Assembly: GCA_001643535.1 (NCBI GenBank)
Contig: LXTG01000064.1
Location: forward strand, 1 to 5,070
Origin: a candidate division NC10 bacterium SPGG6
Lineage (GTDB): Bacteria > Methylomirabilota > Methylomirabilia > Methylomirabilales > CSP1-5
Reading direction: 5' to 3'
Length of the DNA stretch: 5,070 bases
This document shows positions 1 to 5,070 of the stretch, piece after piece (the stretch's first letter is position 1; each line of letters opens with the position of its first letter). Made by a program: the position numbers and the translations under genes. Below the pieces are notes generated by a model. It searched no databases, was not told the origin of the DNA, and saw only the letters and a program-made list of their open reading frames with translations.

Positions 1-1
1 C

Positions 2-268
2 GAGATTGGTGTGATCGCCTCGGTGACGCAAGCATTCTGCCGCGACTGCACCCGCGCGCGGCTCTCCGCCGAGGGGAAGCTGTATACTTGTCTCTTCGCG
101 ACGGAGGGCGCCGATCTACGGACGCTGCTGTGTAGGGGTGCCTCGGATGCCGAGCTCTCCGAGACCATCGCCCGGATCTGGGGGGAGCGGGCGGACCGCT
201 ACTCGGAGATCCGCTCGGGCGAGACGGTCGGACTCCACAAGATCGAAATGTCCTACATCGGGGGGTGA
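2..268 (+). CDS. moaA: GTP 3',8-cyclase MoaA, C-terminal fragment (5' end outside window)
   Basis: This is the last 88 codons of a radical SAM enzyme that rearranges GTP to 3',8-cyclo-GTP, the first step of molybdenum cofactor synthesis in the cytoplasm. The reading frame is open from base 2 and has no start of its own, so the gene continues upstream. It carries the C-terminal 4Fe-4S motif CX2CX13C (Cys13, Cys16 and Cys30 of the fragment, beginning FCRDC), which binds the GTP substrate in this family. Other family marks are GKLYTCLF, the DLR segment, the DRYSEIR segment, and the IEMSYIGG ending with the conserved C-terminal Gly-Gly. Family members often have Asn after the second Cys; here it is Thr (CTRAR). 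The radical SAM CX3CX2C motif would lie upstream. The next gene starts 15 bp after the stop, so they may be co-transcribed. Identification is confident; the fragment is intact to its natural stop. Confidence 0.95.
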   Translation, partial: EIGVIASVTQAFCRDCTRARLSAEGKLYTCLFATEGADLRTLLCRGASDAELSETIARIWGERADRYSEIRSGETVGLHKIEMSYIGG

Positions 269-283
269 CGGAGAGACGGTGCC

Positions 284-1495
284 GTGCCGGAGCGCGCAGA
301 CGTCTGCATCATCGGTGGAGGCGTCGTCGGTTGTAGCATCGCGTATCATCTGGCGCGGACTTCTCGTCTCAAGATTGTTCTGCTCGAACAGGGACACCTC
401 GGAGGCGGCTCCACCGGCCGGTCGGCAGGTGGCATCCGCCGTCAGTTCCTCACCGCAATCCATATCCAACTCTCCATCGAAAGCCTGAAGATGTTTCAGA
501 CCTTCCGGGAGGAGACGGGATGGGAACCCGGCTTCCGGGAGACCGGATATCTTTTTCTTCTGAGCACCGAAGAGGAGCGAACTCGGTTTCGGAGGGCGGT
601 GGAACTGCAAAGACGTCTCGGCGTTGCGGTGGAGGTGCTGTCTCCTCCCGAGATCCAGCGCCTCGTGCCGTGCCTCCGGGTCGATGATGTGCTGGAGGGG
701 ACCCTTACCCCGGGAGATGGATACGCATCCCCTCACCAGGTGGTGTGGGGCTATGCCGAGAGGGCGGCCGATCTCGGTGTCCAGGTGCGTGAGAGATGTG
801 AGGTCACGGGGGTGAACGTTCGGGGAGGCCGGGTGCAGGGGATCGAGAGTCGCGAGGGCCAGATCGCTGCGCCCGTGGTGATCAATGCCGCCGGACCTTA
901 TGCTGGTCCCGTCGGGTGGATGGCGGGCGTGGAGGTCCCAGTCACGCCCTGGAGGCGTCAGCTCTTTGTCACCGCGCCTGTTGCTGACCTCGCCCGGGAG
1001 GTTCCGGTGACGATCGATGTCCATCGGAATTGGTACTTCCGGCGAGAAGAGGGTGGGGCCCTGATCCCGGCGCCCACCGATCGGCAGTCAAGTTTCAATA
1101 CCGCGGTAGACTGGGAGATTGTGCCGGAGGTCCGTTCGGCGGGAGTCCACCGGCTCCCGGCCCTGGCGGATGTGGAGATCGTGCGTGGGTGGGCGGGTCT
1201 CTATGAGATCTCCCCCGATAACCATCCTATCCTGGGTGAAAGTGAGGTGCAGGGATTTTATCTGGCCTGCGGCTTTAGCGGTCACGGCTTTATGCACGGG
1301 CCGGTGGCCGGAAAGCTGATAGCGGAATTGATCCTGAACGGCCGGACCACGGGAATCGACATCACCCCTCTTTCGCCCCAGAGATTCCGCGAGGCACAAT
1401 TGATTCAAGAGCCGTTAACGATGCACGGGGTGAAAGAGTCCGATGTCCGGAGTCCGATGTCCGAGGTCCAACGCCCGATGACCGATGACCGATGA
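284..1495 (+). CDS. FAD-dependent oxidoreductase, DAO family (sarcosine oxidase beta / proline dehydrogenase-like)
   Basis: This is a predicted flavoenzyme that oxidises an amine or amino acid; the substrate cannot be read from the sequence. Residues 6-20 (DVCIIGGGVVGCSIA) form the Rossmann GxGxxG motif for FAD, with Glu35 in IVLLEQG placed to bind the ribose. A GGGSTGRSAGGIRR segment (41-54) follows, as in sarcosine oxidase and glycine oxidase relatives. The C-terminal flavin contact is seen at 301-345: GWAGLYEISPDNHPILG, then GFSGHGFMHGP and AGKLIAELI. The family core ends near TPLSPQRF (361-368). The start is GTG, with GGAG at 270-273 ten bases upstream. The last ~18 residues (SDVRSPM, SEVQRPM, TDDR) are encoded by a 7-nt repeat array and give a seven-residue period, so they are probably not ancestral. 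Sarcosine, dimethylglycine, proline or opine oxidation are all possible. The family is confident; the specificity is unknown. Confidence 0.88.
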   Translation: MPERADVCIIGGGVVGCSIAYHLARTSRLKIVLLEQGHLGGGSTGRSAGGIRRQFLTAIHIQLSIESLKMFQTFREETGWEPGFRETGYLFLLSTEEERTRFRRAVELQRRLGVAVEVLSPPEIQRLVPCLRVDDVLEGTLTPGDGYASPHQVVWGYAERAADLGVQVRERCEVTGVNVRGGRVQGIESREGQIAAPVVINAAGPYAGPVGWMAGVEVPVTPWRRQLFVTAPVADLAREVPVTIDVHRNWYFRREEGGALIPAPTDRQSSFNTAVDWEIVPEVRSAGVHRLPALADVEIVRGWAGLYEISPDNHPILGESEVQGFYLACGFSGHGFMHGPVAGKLIAELILNGRTTGIDITPLSPQRFREAQLIQEPLTMHGVKESDVRSPMSEVQRPMTDDR

Positions 1496-1543
1496 CCGAC
1501 GACCGTGAACATTTCGGATTTCGGAATTCGAATTTCGAATTTG
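1439..1543. repeat. Imperfect heptanucleotide tandem array, left arm (15 units)
   Basis: Read from 1439 the sequence splits into fifteen consecutive 7-mers without a break in register. They begin TCCGATG, TCCGGAG, pass through ACCGATG (two identical copies at 1481-1494), ACCGACG and ACCGTGA, and end with GGATTTC, GGAATTC, GAATTTC and GAATTTG. Neighbouring units are similar, and the unit drifts gradually from GC-rich to AT-rich along the array. The array starts inside the oxidoreductase gene, contains its stop codon (1493-1495) and runs into the intergenic region. No coding function is proposed. The periodicity is directly visible; what generates it is not known from the sequence. Confidence 0.85.
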
Positions 1544-1571
1544 TGTTGCCTGCTTCGGGTCCGCATCGTGA

Positions 1572-1683
1572 GGCCAACGGGTGGCGCCAGGCGGGGCGCC
1601 CCACCGCCTGCAGCGGAAGGGCCCCACTGGGGGATGGGTGACGCGAGGACGGTGGGGCTGCCAGGCGACAGGACCCGTTGGCC
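1572..1683. other. GC-rich core with three-way-junction folding potential
   Basis: A perfect 11-bp inverted repeat, GGCCAACGGGT (1572-1582) and ACCCGTTGGCC (1673-1683), closes a 90-bp interior. Inside it are two hairpins: CAGGCGG (1588-1594) with CCGCCTG (1604-1610), and GCCCCAC (1621-1627) with GTGGGGC (1652-1658). Together they give a closing stem with two branches, so a cloverleaf-like fold is possible on either strand. Alternative pairings exist, such as CCGC/GCGG at 1604-1614 and GGCGCC at 1583-1588 with 1595-1600, so the exact fold is uncertain. No convincing gene lies here. The core sits between the two heptad arrays and is probably the conserved part of the same element. It could be a structured RNA, a MITE-like mobile unit or a REP-like element. 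Confidence 0.55.
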
Positions 1684-1712
1684 ACGAGGAAGGTCCCCCC
1701 GAGCTCATCGCG

Positions 1713-1761
1713 ACATCGAACCTCGGACGTCGGACTGTGAACCGTGAACCCTGAACCTGAA
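1713..1761. repeat. Imperfect heptanucleotide tandem array, right arm (7 units)
   Basis: Seven consecutive 7-mers in register: ACATCGA, ACCTCGG at 1713-1726, then ACGTCGG, ACTGTGA, ACCGTGA, ACCCTGA and ACCTGAA up to 1761. The unit ACCGTGA followed by AC also occurs in the left arm (1502-1510 and 1741-1749). Bases 1718-1736 are the inverse complement of 1451-1469 at 17 of 19 positions, so the two arrays form imperfect terminal inverted repeats around the core at 1572-1683. The array stops five bases before the start codon of the next gene and leaves no recognisable Shine-Dalgarno for it. Confidence 0.8.
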
Positions 1762-1766
1762 CCGAG

Positions 1767-2885
1767 ATGAGAGAGGCACTCTTAATCATTGCGGCCAGTG
1801 GGCGGGATGCCGACCTCTACTACGCCACCCGCTTCCTGGCCCCTGATCCTTTCCCCTTTTTTCAGGTGGGGGATGAACGGATCATTATGGTGAGTGATTT
1901 GGAACTGGGGCGGGCCAGGAGTCAGGCGGTTGTAGAGACGGTCCTCGCACTCCAAAAGTATGAGGACCGGGTAAAAGACCGATTCGCACAACCTACCCAA
2001 CTCGATGCGGTCGATGAAGCACTCAGGGAGCGAGGGGTCCAGCACCTCCTGGTCCCGGGGAACTTTCCCGCCGAGTACGCGGACAAGTTGCGGGTCAGAG
2101 GGTATGAGGTCCGGGTGAAGGAGGGGACGTTTCTTGAGGAGCGCCTGGTAAAGTCAGATGTCGAGGTCGGGTGGATTGCCGAGACACTGCGTCTGACTGA
2201 AGAAGCGATGGATATCGCCATTCAGGCCATCCGCCAGGCCGAGATCCGAGGACATGAGCTGTACCGGGCAGGTGAGCGCCTGACCTCGGAAGGGGTGAGA
2301 AGGCTGATCCACCACGCCTTGCTCGACCGCGACTGCATGGCTGAACATACCATCGTGGCCGGCGGCGAGCAGGGGAGTGACCCCCATCTCGTAGGGACAG
2401 GACCCCTGATGGCCCATCAACCCATCGTCATTGATATCTTTCCCCGCTCTAGCCGGACCTGCTATTTCGCCGACATCACCCGTACTGTCGTCAAGGGCCA
2501 TGCCTCAGTGCGGGTGAGGCAAATGCATGAGGCGGTTCTTCAAGCCCAGGACCGGGCGGTTGCGCTGATCCGGGATGAGGCCGACGGAGCCACGATTCAT
2601 CAGGAGGTGACGACAGTCTTTGATCGCTTGGGCTTCCCCACCGGAGAGACGAATGGACGGATGCAGGGATTCTTTCACGGAACCGGACATGGCTTGGGTC
2701 TCGAGATCCACGAACCCCCGCGGATCGGGAAACGGGGAGCGGTCCTGCGGAGAGGGAACGTGGTGACGGTCGAGCCCGGTTTGTACTACCCGGGGGAGGG
2801 AGGCGTGCGGATTGAGGATATAGTGGTCGTCACCGAGACCGGATGCCAGATCCTGACTAAGTTTCCTAAAATGCTGGAAATATAG
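1767..2885 (+). CDS. M24 family metallopeptidase (Xaa-Pro aminopeptidase/dipeptidase-like)
   Basis: This is a predicted cytoplasmic two-metal peptidase of the pita-bread fold that removes N-terminal residues, often before proline. The 372 residues match the usual two-domain form: a creatinase-type N-terminal domain (about 1-130) and the catalytic domain (about 135-365). All five metal ligands are visible: Asp223 in VIDIFPR, Asp236 in FADITRT, His308 in HGTGHGLGLEIHEPP, Glu336 in TVEPGLYY and Glu350 in RIEDIVVV. His315 in the same IHEPP segment is a family catalytic residue. No signal peptide or membrane segment is seen. Complete ligands favour a peptidase over creatinase, which lacks metals. 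The ATG at 1767 lies directly after the right heptad array without a clear ribosome binding site. The next in-frame ATG (codon 41) would cut into the N-terminal domain, so 1767 is kept. Its neighbour oxidises amines or amino acids, so a shared role in peptide or imino-acid breakdown is possible but unproven. Confidence 0.88.
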   Translation: MREALLIIAASGRDADLYYATRFLAPDPFPFFQVGDERIIMVSDLELGRARSQAVVETVLALQKYEDRVKDRFAQPTQLDAVDEALRERGVQHLLVPGNFPAEYADKLRVRGYEVRVKEGTFLEERLVKSDVEVGWIAETLRLTEEAMDIAIQAIRQAEIRGHELYRAGERLTSEGVRRLIHHALLDRDCMAEHTIVAGGEQGSDPHLVGTGPLMAHQPIVIDIFPRSSRTCYFADITRTVVKGHASVRVRQMHEAVLQAQDRAVALIRDEADGATIHQEVTTVFDRLGFPTGETNGRMQGFFHGTGHGLGLEIHEPPRIGKRGAVLRRGNVVTVEPGLYYPGEGGVRIEDIVVVTETGCQILTKFPKMLEI

Positions 2886-2907
2886 GAATTGAGTAGCCCC
2901 AATTAGC

Positions 2908-2936
2908 TTGACAGGAGCGGCCTATTTTTTTATAAT
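2908..2936 (+). promoter_or_regulatory. Sigma70-type promoter for the iscS-iscA-nuoB operon
   Basis: TTGACA at 2908-2913 and TATAAT at 2931-2936 are both exact consensus hexamers with the ideal 17-bp spacer, in an intergenic gap on the coding strand just upstream of the cysteine desulfurase gene. Transcription would start near 2943, giving a leader of about 45 nt. The surrounding T/A tract (2924-2940) stands out from the GC-rich background. GGCCT at 2919-2923 and AGGCC at 2956-2960 form a 5-bp inverted pair across the likely start site, which could be chance or an operator half-site pair. No IscR-like site is recognised. Confidence 0.85.
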
Positions 2937-2977
2937 ATAAAACACGCCTAGAAGAAGGCCTCCTGGGTGATATCCGC

Positions 2978-2981
2978 GAGG
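2978..2981 (+). promoter_or_regulatory. Ribosome binding site deciding the ATG start of iscS
   Basis: GAGG lies five bases before the ATG at 2987 but only two bases before the overlapping in-frame GTG at 2984. The spacing therefore favours ATG 2987 as the start of the cysteine desulfurase. Confidence 0.55.
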
Positions 2982-2986
2982 TAGTG

Positions 2987-4225
2987 ATGGCTCTTACGCT
3001 CCCGATTTATATGGATTATCACGCCACGACCCCGGTGGATCCTGAGGTCTTCGAGGCAATGCTCCCCTATTTTCGGGAGCACTTTGGGAATCCCTCTTCG
3101 CGGACCCACGTCTTTGGCTGGTCTGCCGAATCGGCCGTCGAAAAGGGGAGGGAGCAGCTTGGCCAGCTCATCGGCTGTAAGCCGATGGAGATCGTTTTTA
3201 CCTCAGGGGCCACCGAGGCGAATAATCTGGCGGTCAAAGGGGTCGCCTGGGCCTACCGGGACCGGGGGAACCATATCGTCACCACAGCCATCGAGCATCA
3301 CGCGGTTCTCGATGCCTGTGGACGCCTCGAGAAGGAGGGTTTTGACGTTACCTATCTTCCGGTGGACCGGCGTGGGCTGGTGGATCCCTTCCAGGTGGAG
3401 GAGGTGATCACCGACCGGACCATCTTGGTCAGTGTGATTGCCGCCCATAATGAGATCGGCACCATACAGCCGCTGGCCGAGATCGGTCGCATCTGCAAGG
3501 CCCGGGGGGTCTTGTTTCATTCCGATGCGGCCCAGGCCCTCGGGAAGATCCCGCTCAGGGTGGGTGAGATTCATGTGGACTTCCTCTCCTTCTCTGCCCA
3601 TAAGCTGTATGGCCCGAAAGGTGCAGGGGCCCTGTATGTCCGAATGACCCGACCGGCGGTCAAGCTCACCCCTCTCCTGGACGGCGGCGGTCAGGAGCGG
3701 GGACGCCGCTCGGGGACTCAGAACGTCCCGGGGATCGTGGGTTTCGGGAAGGCCTGTGAAGTGGCCTCTCGGGTTATGGCCGAGGAGGGGAAACGGCTGA
3801 CGAGGCTCCGGGAGCGTTTGAAGGCGGGGATATTTCGCCGAATCGATGGGGTATATTGCAACGGGCATCTTGAACAACGCTTGCCCGGGAACCTGAACTT
3901 GAGCTTCGCCCGGGTCGAAGGGGAGGCCTTGCTCCTCAGCATGAAGGACGTGGCCATCTCTTCGGGCTCTGCCTGTACTTCGACCAGGATGGAGCCCTCC
4001 TATGTTCTTCTAGCCTTGGGAGTGAGTGAGGAGTTGGCCAGCACCAGTATGCGGTTTGGCCTGGGACGCTGGAGCACGGAGGAAGAGGTCGATTATACGA
4101 TTGAGAAACTGAGTGAGCGAGTGGAGCGGCTTCGGGCCATGTTGAGCGGTTCACCACGAGCGGGGTCGAGTGGCTTGCCGGTCGCCAAGGAACGCACAGT
4201 AAGTGTCCAGGATGCACCAAGCTGA
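2987..4225 (+). CDS. iscS: Cysteine desulfurase, IscS-type (class I)
   Basis: This PLP enzyme removes sulfur from L-cysteine to give alanine and an enzyme-bound persulfide, the sulfur source for Fe-S clusters and possibly tRNA thiolation. From the ATG at 2987 it has 412 residues, close to the ~400 usual for IscS. Lys206 in SFSAHKLYGPKG binds PLP. His104 (IEHHAVLD) stacks on the cofactor, and Asp180 and Gln183 (HSDAAQAL) contact its ring. Cys330 in SSGSACTS is the persulfide Cys, on the long mobile loop typical of class I. EPSYVLLALG and the MRFGLGRWSTEEEVDYTI block also match IscS. Oddities are AHNEIG where relatives usually have NNEIG, and a C-terminal tail (about 387-412, GSPRAGSSGLP and on) unlike the tail of E. 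coli IscS, which helps bind IscU. It is first in an operon with an A-type carrier 48 bp downstream, behind a consensus promoter. NifS is an alternative name, but the motifs favour IscS. Confidence 0.93.
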   Translation: MALTLPIYMDYHATTPVDPEVFEAMLPYFREHFGNPSSRTHVFGWSAESAVEKGREQLGQLIGCKPMEIVFTSGATEANNLAVKGVAWAYRDRGNHIVTTAIEHHAVLDACGRLEKEGFDVTYLPVDRRGLVDPFQVEEVITDRTILVSVIAAHNEIGTIQPLAEIGRICKARGVLFHSDAAQALGKIPLRVGEIHVDFLSFSAHKLYGPKGAGALYVRMTRPAVKLTPLLDGGGQERGRRSGTQNVPGIVGFGKACEVASRVMAEEGKRLTRLRERLKAGIFRRIDGVYCNGHLEQRLPGNLNLSFARVEGEALLLSMKDVAISSGSACTSTRMEPSYVLLALGVSEELASTSMRFGLGRWSTEEEVDYTIEKLSERVERLRAMLSGSPRAGSSGLPVAKERTVSVQDAPS

Positions 4226-4255
4226 TCGTCAGGAGGACGGACACCATCAAGCTCG

Positions 4256-4262
4256 AAGGAGG
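4256..4262 (+). promoter_or_regulatory. Shine-Dalgarno site of the A-type carrier gene
   Basis: AAGGAGG is a near-perfect anti-Shine-Dalgarno match, 11 bases before the ATG at 4274. The spacing is slightly long. A second AGGAGG at 4231-4236, in the same intergenic gap, has no start codon at usual spacing, so its role is unclear. An in-frame TAG at 4265-4267 rules out an upstream start for the carrier. Confidence 0.7.
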
Positions 4263-4273
4263 TATAGGCGACA

Positions 4274-4594
4274 ATGATTACGGTAACAGCAACAGCGGTA
4301 GCGAAGCTGAAAGACCTGATGGCCAAGGATGGGGTCGAGGGCCAGGGGCTGCGCGTCCGGGTGAGGGGGGGCGGATGCTCCGGGTACGAGTACCAGCTGG
4401 CCTTTGACACCCCCAAGGAGGGGGACCAAGTCTTCGAGGAGGGTGGGGTCAAGGTCGTGGTCGATCCCAAGAGCCTGCTCTTCCTCGCCGGCACGGAGAT
4501 CGACTTTCAGGATGGGCTGACCGGGACGGGATTCGCCATCAAGAATCCCAATTCCAAGGGCTCCTGCGGCTGCGGACAGTCGTTCCAGGCGTAA
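4274..4594 (+). CDS. iscA: A-type iron-sulfur carrier protein (IscA/ErpA/HesB family)
   Basis: This small cytoplasmic protein carries 2Fe-2S or 4Fe-4S clusters from the scaffold to target enzymes. It has 106 residues, the normal size. The three cluster cysteines are Cys35 in GGGCSGYEY, and Cys98 and Cys100 in GSCGCGQSF. The family signature lies between them: VVVDPKSLLFLAGTEIDF, then GLTGTGFAIKNPNSKG. The start ATG has AAGGAGG upstream. The gene sits 48 bp after the cysteine desulfurase and 66 bp before nuoB, all on one strand, so co-transcription is likely. IscA and ErpA cannot be told apart from this sequence; the symbol iscA is used for position beside iscS. With no IscU scaffold beside it, this protein may take clusters from a SUF or NFU system encoded elsewhere. 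Delivering a cluster to NuoB is a reasonable inference from the context. Confidence 0.9.
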   Translation: MITVTATAVAKLKDLMAKDGVEGQGLRVRVRGGGCSGYEYQLAFDTPKEGDQVFEEGGVKVVVDPKSLLFLAGTEIDFQDGLTGTGFAIKNPNSKGSCGCGQSFQA

Positions 4595-4616
4595 GGTGCT
4601 TCGGGCCGCGCGCAGT

Positions 4617-4642
4617 TGTCCGGCGCACGTGTGCCAGGGACA
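4617..4642 (+). other. Possible intergenic hairpin between iscA and nuoB
   Basis: TGTCC (4617-4621) pairs with GGACA (4638-4642). Inside it GGC (4622-4624) pairs with GCC (4633-4635), extended by G-U and C-G pairs around an ACGT loop, with a two-base bulge (4636-4637). There is no T-tract after it, so it is not an intrinsic terminator. It lies just ahead of the nuoB ribosome binding site and could affect mRNA processing or translation, or be chance in GC-rich DNA. Confidence 0.3.
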
Positions 4643-4646
4643 GCAG

Positions 4647-4652
4647 AGGAGG
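4647..4652 (+). promoter_or_regulatory. Shine-Dalgarno site supporting the TTG start of nuoB
   Basis: AGGAGG (within AGAGGAGG, 4645-4652) is eight bases before TTG at 4661, the ideal spacing. It fixes a TTG start for NuoB; the first in-frame ATG is 30 codons further in and would remove conserved N-terminal sequence. Confidence 0.8.
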
Positions 4653-4660
4653 TATCGCGG

Positions 4661-5070
4661 TTGAAGGTTAAGTTTCTCGAGGGGGGGCTGCAGGATACAC
4701 CAATTGAGGAGGAGATCAAGCGTGGGGTTCTCTTCACGACCGTGGAGAGGATGCTGAACTGGGCGCGCAGTTCCTCTCTCTGGCCGGTCACTTTTGGGCT
4801 CGCCTGCTGCGCGATCGAGATGATGGCTACTGCCGCCTCTCGATTCGATCTGGCCCGATTCGGGGCCGAGGTTTTTCGTGCCTCCCCCCGGCAGGCGGAC
4901 CTCATGATCGTCTCCGGGCGGGTCAGTAAGAAGATGGCCCCGGTGCTCAGGCGCGTCTACGATCAGATGCCTGAACCCAAATGGGTGATCGCCATGGGAG
5001 CTTGTGCTTCCTGTGGGGGGATCTTTAACGACTACGCGATCGTACAGGGGGTAGACAAGATCGTGCCCGT
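4661..5070 (+). CDS. nuoB: NADH-quinone oxidoreductase subunit B (NuoB), N-terminal part, runs off window
   Basis: NuoB is the complex I subunit that holds 4Fe-4S cluster N2 and passes electrons to quinone at the membrane-arm junction. The frame is open from TTG 4661 to the window end (136 full codons), about three quarters of the usual length. Ligands visible are the tandem Cys49-Cys50 in GLACCAIEMM and Cys115 in GACASCGG; the fourth, in a later GCPP motif, lies beyond the window. ASRFDLARFG, SPRQADLMIVSGRVSKKMAP and the EPKWVIAMG segment are all typical of the family. The N-terminus (MKVKFLEGGL) is short and has no membrane segment. It follows the A-type Fe-S carrier by 66 bp, where most bacteria have nuoA just upstream. 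Other complex I or group 4 hydrogenase small subunits share the fold, but the sequence fits NuoB best. Confidence 0.93.
   Translation, partial: MKVKFLEGGLQDTPIEEEIKRGVLFTTVERMLNWARSSSLWPVTFGLACCAIEMMATAASRFDLARFGAEVFRASPRQADLMIVSGRVSKKMAPVLRRVYDQMPEPKWVIAMGACASCGGIFNDYAIVQGVDKIVP

Noticed and set aside
116..1024. Long open frame on the minus strand opposite moaA and the oxidoreductase
   Set aside because: It is the antisense shadow of two well-supported genes in GC-rich DNA; the translation is rich in His, Arg and Pro with no recognisable domain.
1439..1543. CRISPR-like array
   Set aside because: The units are 7 bp with no spacers and no identical 23-45 bp repeats, and there are no cas genes nearby.
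1505..1747. 80-codon open frame within the heptad/core element
   Set aside because: Its translation follows repeats and inverted repeats, is low-complexity, and has no Shine-Dalgarno or domain, so coding is unlikely.
2914..2930. Intrinsic terminator for the peptidase gene, from the T-tract at 2925-2931
   Set aside because: Only a 3-bp stem (AGG/CCT) precedes the T-run, and the tract is better explained as the spacer and -10 region of the promoter. The AATTG/CAATT pair at 2887-2904 is also too weak.
3203..3877. 224-codon open frame on the minus strand opposite iscS
   Set aside because: It lies wholly inside the cysteine desulfurase gene and shows no family motif or ribosome binding site.
4507..4905. 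132-codon open frame on the minus strand opposite iscA end and nuoB
   Set aside because: It is a shadow of nuoB, whose TTG-started frame has clear family motifs and an ideally spaced ribosome binding site.

Overview
The window is GC-rich bacterial DNA with every recognisable gene on the + strand. It most resembles a free-living, respiring bacterium of an environmental phylum. NC10/Methylomirabilota, Rokubacteria or Nitrospirota-like lineages are my guess from overall style only, with no rRNA or ribosomal marker to anchor it. The protein families present are molybdenum cofactor synthesis, an FAD amine/amino-acid oxidoreductase, an M24 metallopeptidase, Fe-S cluster biogenesis and respiratory complex I.

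Region 1 (1-1495) holds the 3' end of moaA, followed 15 bp later by a GTG-started FAD-dependent oxidoreductase of the DAO family. Region 2 (about 1439-1766) is the odd part. It is a non-coding block made of a 15-unit imperfect heptanucleotide array, a GC-rich core that can fold as a three-way junction closed by a perfect 11-bp inverted repeat, and a second 7-unit heptanucleotide array whose sequence is largely the inverse complement of the first. The block overlaps the 3' end of the oxidoreductase gene and supplies its last ~18 codons. It ends within a few bases of the next start codon. Region 3 (1767-2885) is an M24 aminopeptidase-like gene with all five metal ligands.

Region 4 (2908-5070) starts with a textbook sigma70 promoter (TTGACA, 17 bp, TATAAT). 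It drives an apparent operon: an IscS-type cysteine desulfurase, an A-type Fe-S carrier (IscA/ErpA family), and nuoB, which begins with TTG and runs off the window end. The desulfurase supplies sulfur, the A-type protein carries Fe-S clusters, and NuoB needs a 4Fe-4S cluster (N2), so the operon pairs cluster makers with a cluster user. IscU, IscR and NuoA are not next to them.

The genes themselves belong to known families. The part least explained by known features is the heptad/three-way-junction element at 1439-1761.
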